From the NCBI RefSeq assembly GCF_050947875.1, contig NC_134570.1, positions 244,892,584 through 244,956,583 of the forward strand: a stretch of 64,000 nucleotides of DNA. The letters are read 5' to 3'. Below, piece after piece: positions 62,647 through 64,000 of the stretch (position 1 is the stretch's first letter; each line of letters starts with the position of its first letter). The notes under the pieces were generated by a model that saw only the letters and a list, made by a program, of their open reading frames with translations, was not told the DNA's origin and did no database searches. Position numbers and translations under genes: made by a program. Origin of the DNA: Dermacentor variabilis. Taxonomy: Eukaryota > Arthropoda > Arachnida > Ixodida > Ixodidae.

Positions 62647-64000
62647 GCACCTGCATGCTTAACAAGTGGTTTGGCACAAATCCATGCGCGGGTGCTTAAA
62701 AGAACAGCATGGGCGTGCTTAGCTCGTCGTTTGGCAGAAATCCACGTGCGCGCTCTCCCAAAAGCAGCACGTGCGTGCATAACTTGTTGTTTTGCAGAAA
62801 ACAACGTCCGCGTCTACCAAAAGATGTATGTGCATGCTTAACAGATGTTTTGACACAAATCCATGCTGGGGTGCTAAAAAAAGCAGCGTGGGCGTGCTTA
62901 GCACGTCGTTTGGCAGACATCCAAGTGCGCGCTCTGCCAAAAGCAGCATGTGCTTGCATATCTTGTGGTTTTGCAGAAAACAACGTCCGCGTCTACCAAA
63001 AGATGCATCTGCATGCTTAACAAGTGGTTTGGCACAAATACATGCGCGGGTGGTAAGAACAGCAGCATAGGCGTACTTAGCACGTCGTTTGGCAGAAATC
63101 CACGTGCGCGCTCTGCCAACAGCAGCATGTGCCTACACAACTTGTGGTGTGGCAGAAAACAACGTCCGCGTCTGCCAAAACATGCATATGCATCCTTAAG
63201 AAGTGGTTTGGCACTAATCCATGTGCGGGTGCTAAAAAGAGCAGCATGGGCATGAATAGCATGTCGTTTGGCAGAAATCCACGTGCGTGCTCTGCCAGAA
63301 AGCTGCATGTGCATACATAACTTGTGGTTTTGCAGAAAACAACATCCGCGTCTACCAAAAGATACACGTGCATGCTCAACAAGTGGTTTGGCACAAATCT
63401 ATGCGCGGGTGCTAAAAGAGCAACATGGGCGTGCTTAGGACGTCGTTTGGCAGAAATCCACGTGCGCGCTCTGCCAAAAGCAGCATGTGCCTACACAACT
63501 TGTGGTTTGGCAGAAAACAACGTCCGCGTCTGCCAAAACATGCATATGCATGCTTAACAAGTGGTTTGGCACAAATCCATGCGCGGGTGCTAAAAAGAGC
63601 AGCATGGGCGTGCTTAGGACGTCGTTTGGCAGAAATCCACGTGCGCGCTCTGCCAAAAGCAGCATGTGCATACACAACTTGTGGTTTGGCAGAAAACAAC
63701 CTCCGCGTCTGCCAAAACATGCATATGCATGCTTAATAAGTGGTTTGGCACAAATCCATGTGCGGGTGCTAAAAAGAACAGCATGGGCGTGCTTAGCACG
63801 TCGTTTGGGAGAAATCTACGTGCGAGCTCTGCGAAAAGCACCATGTGCATGCATAACTTGCTTTGCAGAAAACAACGTCCGCGTCTACCAAAAGATGCAT
63901 ATGCATGCTTAACAAGTGGTTTGGCACAAATCCATGCGCGGGTGGTAAAAACAGCAGCATAGGCGTGCTTAGCGCGTCGTTTGGCAGAAATCCACGTGCG
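62647..64000. repeat. Right-end HOR, copy 2 (open at window edge)
   Basis: Second copy of 59,963-61,316. The few differences seen include GCTAAAAGAGC near 63,412, one A shorter than its partner, CATATGCATGC near 63,899 against CTTATGCATGC, and TTAGCGCGTCG near 63,971 against TTAGCACGTCG. The window ends inside this copy, so the repeat and the array continue beyond it. Confidence 0.85.

Larger units (their letters stand above)
1..64000. repeat. 179-bp tandem satellite array, whole window
   Basis: Every part of the window is a copy of one monomer of about 179 bp, head to tail in a single orientation. Recurrent landmarks such as GTTTGGCAGAAATCCACG, CATAACTTGTGG and GGCACAAATCCATG return at intervals of 179 bp or small multiples, with only 1-5 bp slippage. 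Dividing the window by 179 gives about 358 monomers. No interruption by a transposon, gene or unrelated sequence was found, and no reversed block. Both ends fall inside monomers, so the array is longer than the window. Long satellite arrays of this kind are typical of eukaryotic centromeric or heterochromatic DNA; that location is inference, because no protein-binding or cytological evidence is available from sequence alone. The family is not one I recognise. Confidence 0.98.

Noticed and set aside
1..64000. Protein-coding genes for the hundreds of 60- to 505-codon open frames on both strands
   Set aside because: They recur every 179 bp on both strands at once, overlap each other, encode only the satellite as 20-residue repeats, and end where the 179-bp period shifts the phase. 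No single-copy domain or codon pattern is visible.
1..64000. CRISPR array
   Set aside because: The whole period is repeat; there are no unique spacers between short repeats, no leader and no cas genes.
1..64000. Repetitive surface-protein gene or VNTR exon
   Set aside because: The period is not a multiple of three, stops recur in every frame, and the array exceeds 64 kb without an open frame longer than 505 codons.
1..64000. CENP-B box
   Set aside because: I looked for TTCG....A..CGGG. TTTCGCAGAA in some A subunits shares only the TTCG and no CGGG follows at the right spacing.
1..64000. Transposon, LTR or other mobile-element insertion
   Set aside because: No sequence break, target-site duplication, terminal repeat pair or foreign segment was found; all length changes are explained by monomer or subunit gain and loss and small indels.
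1..64000. rRNA spacer repeats, telomere repeats, tRNA or snRNA clusters
   Set aside because: No rRNA or tRNA sequence is present, and the unit is far longer and more complex than a telomere repeat.
1..64000. Inverted blocks of monomers within the array
   Set aside because: Landmarks such as CATAACTTGTGG and GGCACAAATCCATG appear only in the forward sense; the reverse-complement look of GCCAAA and TTTGGC comes from the dyad inside each subunit.
1..64000. Assignment to a named species or known satellite family
   Set aside because: I do not recognise the monomer, and there is no flanking gene to place it; a database search with the 179-bp consensus would be decisive.

Overview
The window is one uninterrupted block of tandem satellite DNA. 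From base 1 to base 64,000 a monomer of about 179 bp is repeated head to tail in one orientation, roughly 358 times. I saw no inverted segment, no mobile-element insertion, no single-copy sequence, and no tRNA or rRNA gene. The array runs off both ends of the window. No gene is supported: the many open frames on both strands are translations of the same repeat. This organisation points to a eukaryotic nuclear genome, most likely centromeric, pericentromeric or other heterochromatin. I do not recognise the satellite family and cannot name the taxon. The consensus I derived by eye is about 51% G+C, with 11 CpG per 179 bp, close to what its base composition predicts.

The array is built on several nested scales. 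(1) Each 179-bp monomer is a diverged trimer of a unit of about 60 bp: subunits A (59 bp), B (58 bp) and C (62 bp), each carrying a version of the same inverted repeat, TTTGGCAG...CTGCCAAA. (2) Monomers come in recognisable variants that follow one another in fixed orders, giving higher-order repeats (HORs) of 6 monomers (about 1,073-1,075 bp) and 7 monomers (about 1,253-1,254 bp). (3) These are packed into super-units of roughly 24-31 monomers (about 4.3-5.5 kb), which are themselves duplicated or triplicated.

Layout. 1-1,810: a 6-monomer HOR in tandem. 1,150-3,780 and 5,450-8,620: two copies of one long block, the second with three extra monomers. 8,620-13,060: short 7-monomer repeats and mosaic sequence. 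13,061-28,890: one super-unit of about 5 kb in three successive copies; the first two are nearly identical over about 4.8 kb. 28,890-35,330: a mosaic without long internal duplication. 35,330-42,130: pieces related to the first 8 kb plus a 20-monomer duplication. 43,230-55,350: a block present three times, with a scrambled patch at 45,268-46,020 and two deletions near 48.85-48.93 kb. 55,350-64,000: repeats with offsets of about 2.0-2.7 kb, the last still open at the window edge.

Copy boundaries were found by eye from shared private variants and are good to about 20-50 bp. The window reads as a record of unequal exchange and local amplification, mostly in 179-bp register and at least once in 60-bp register.
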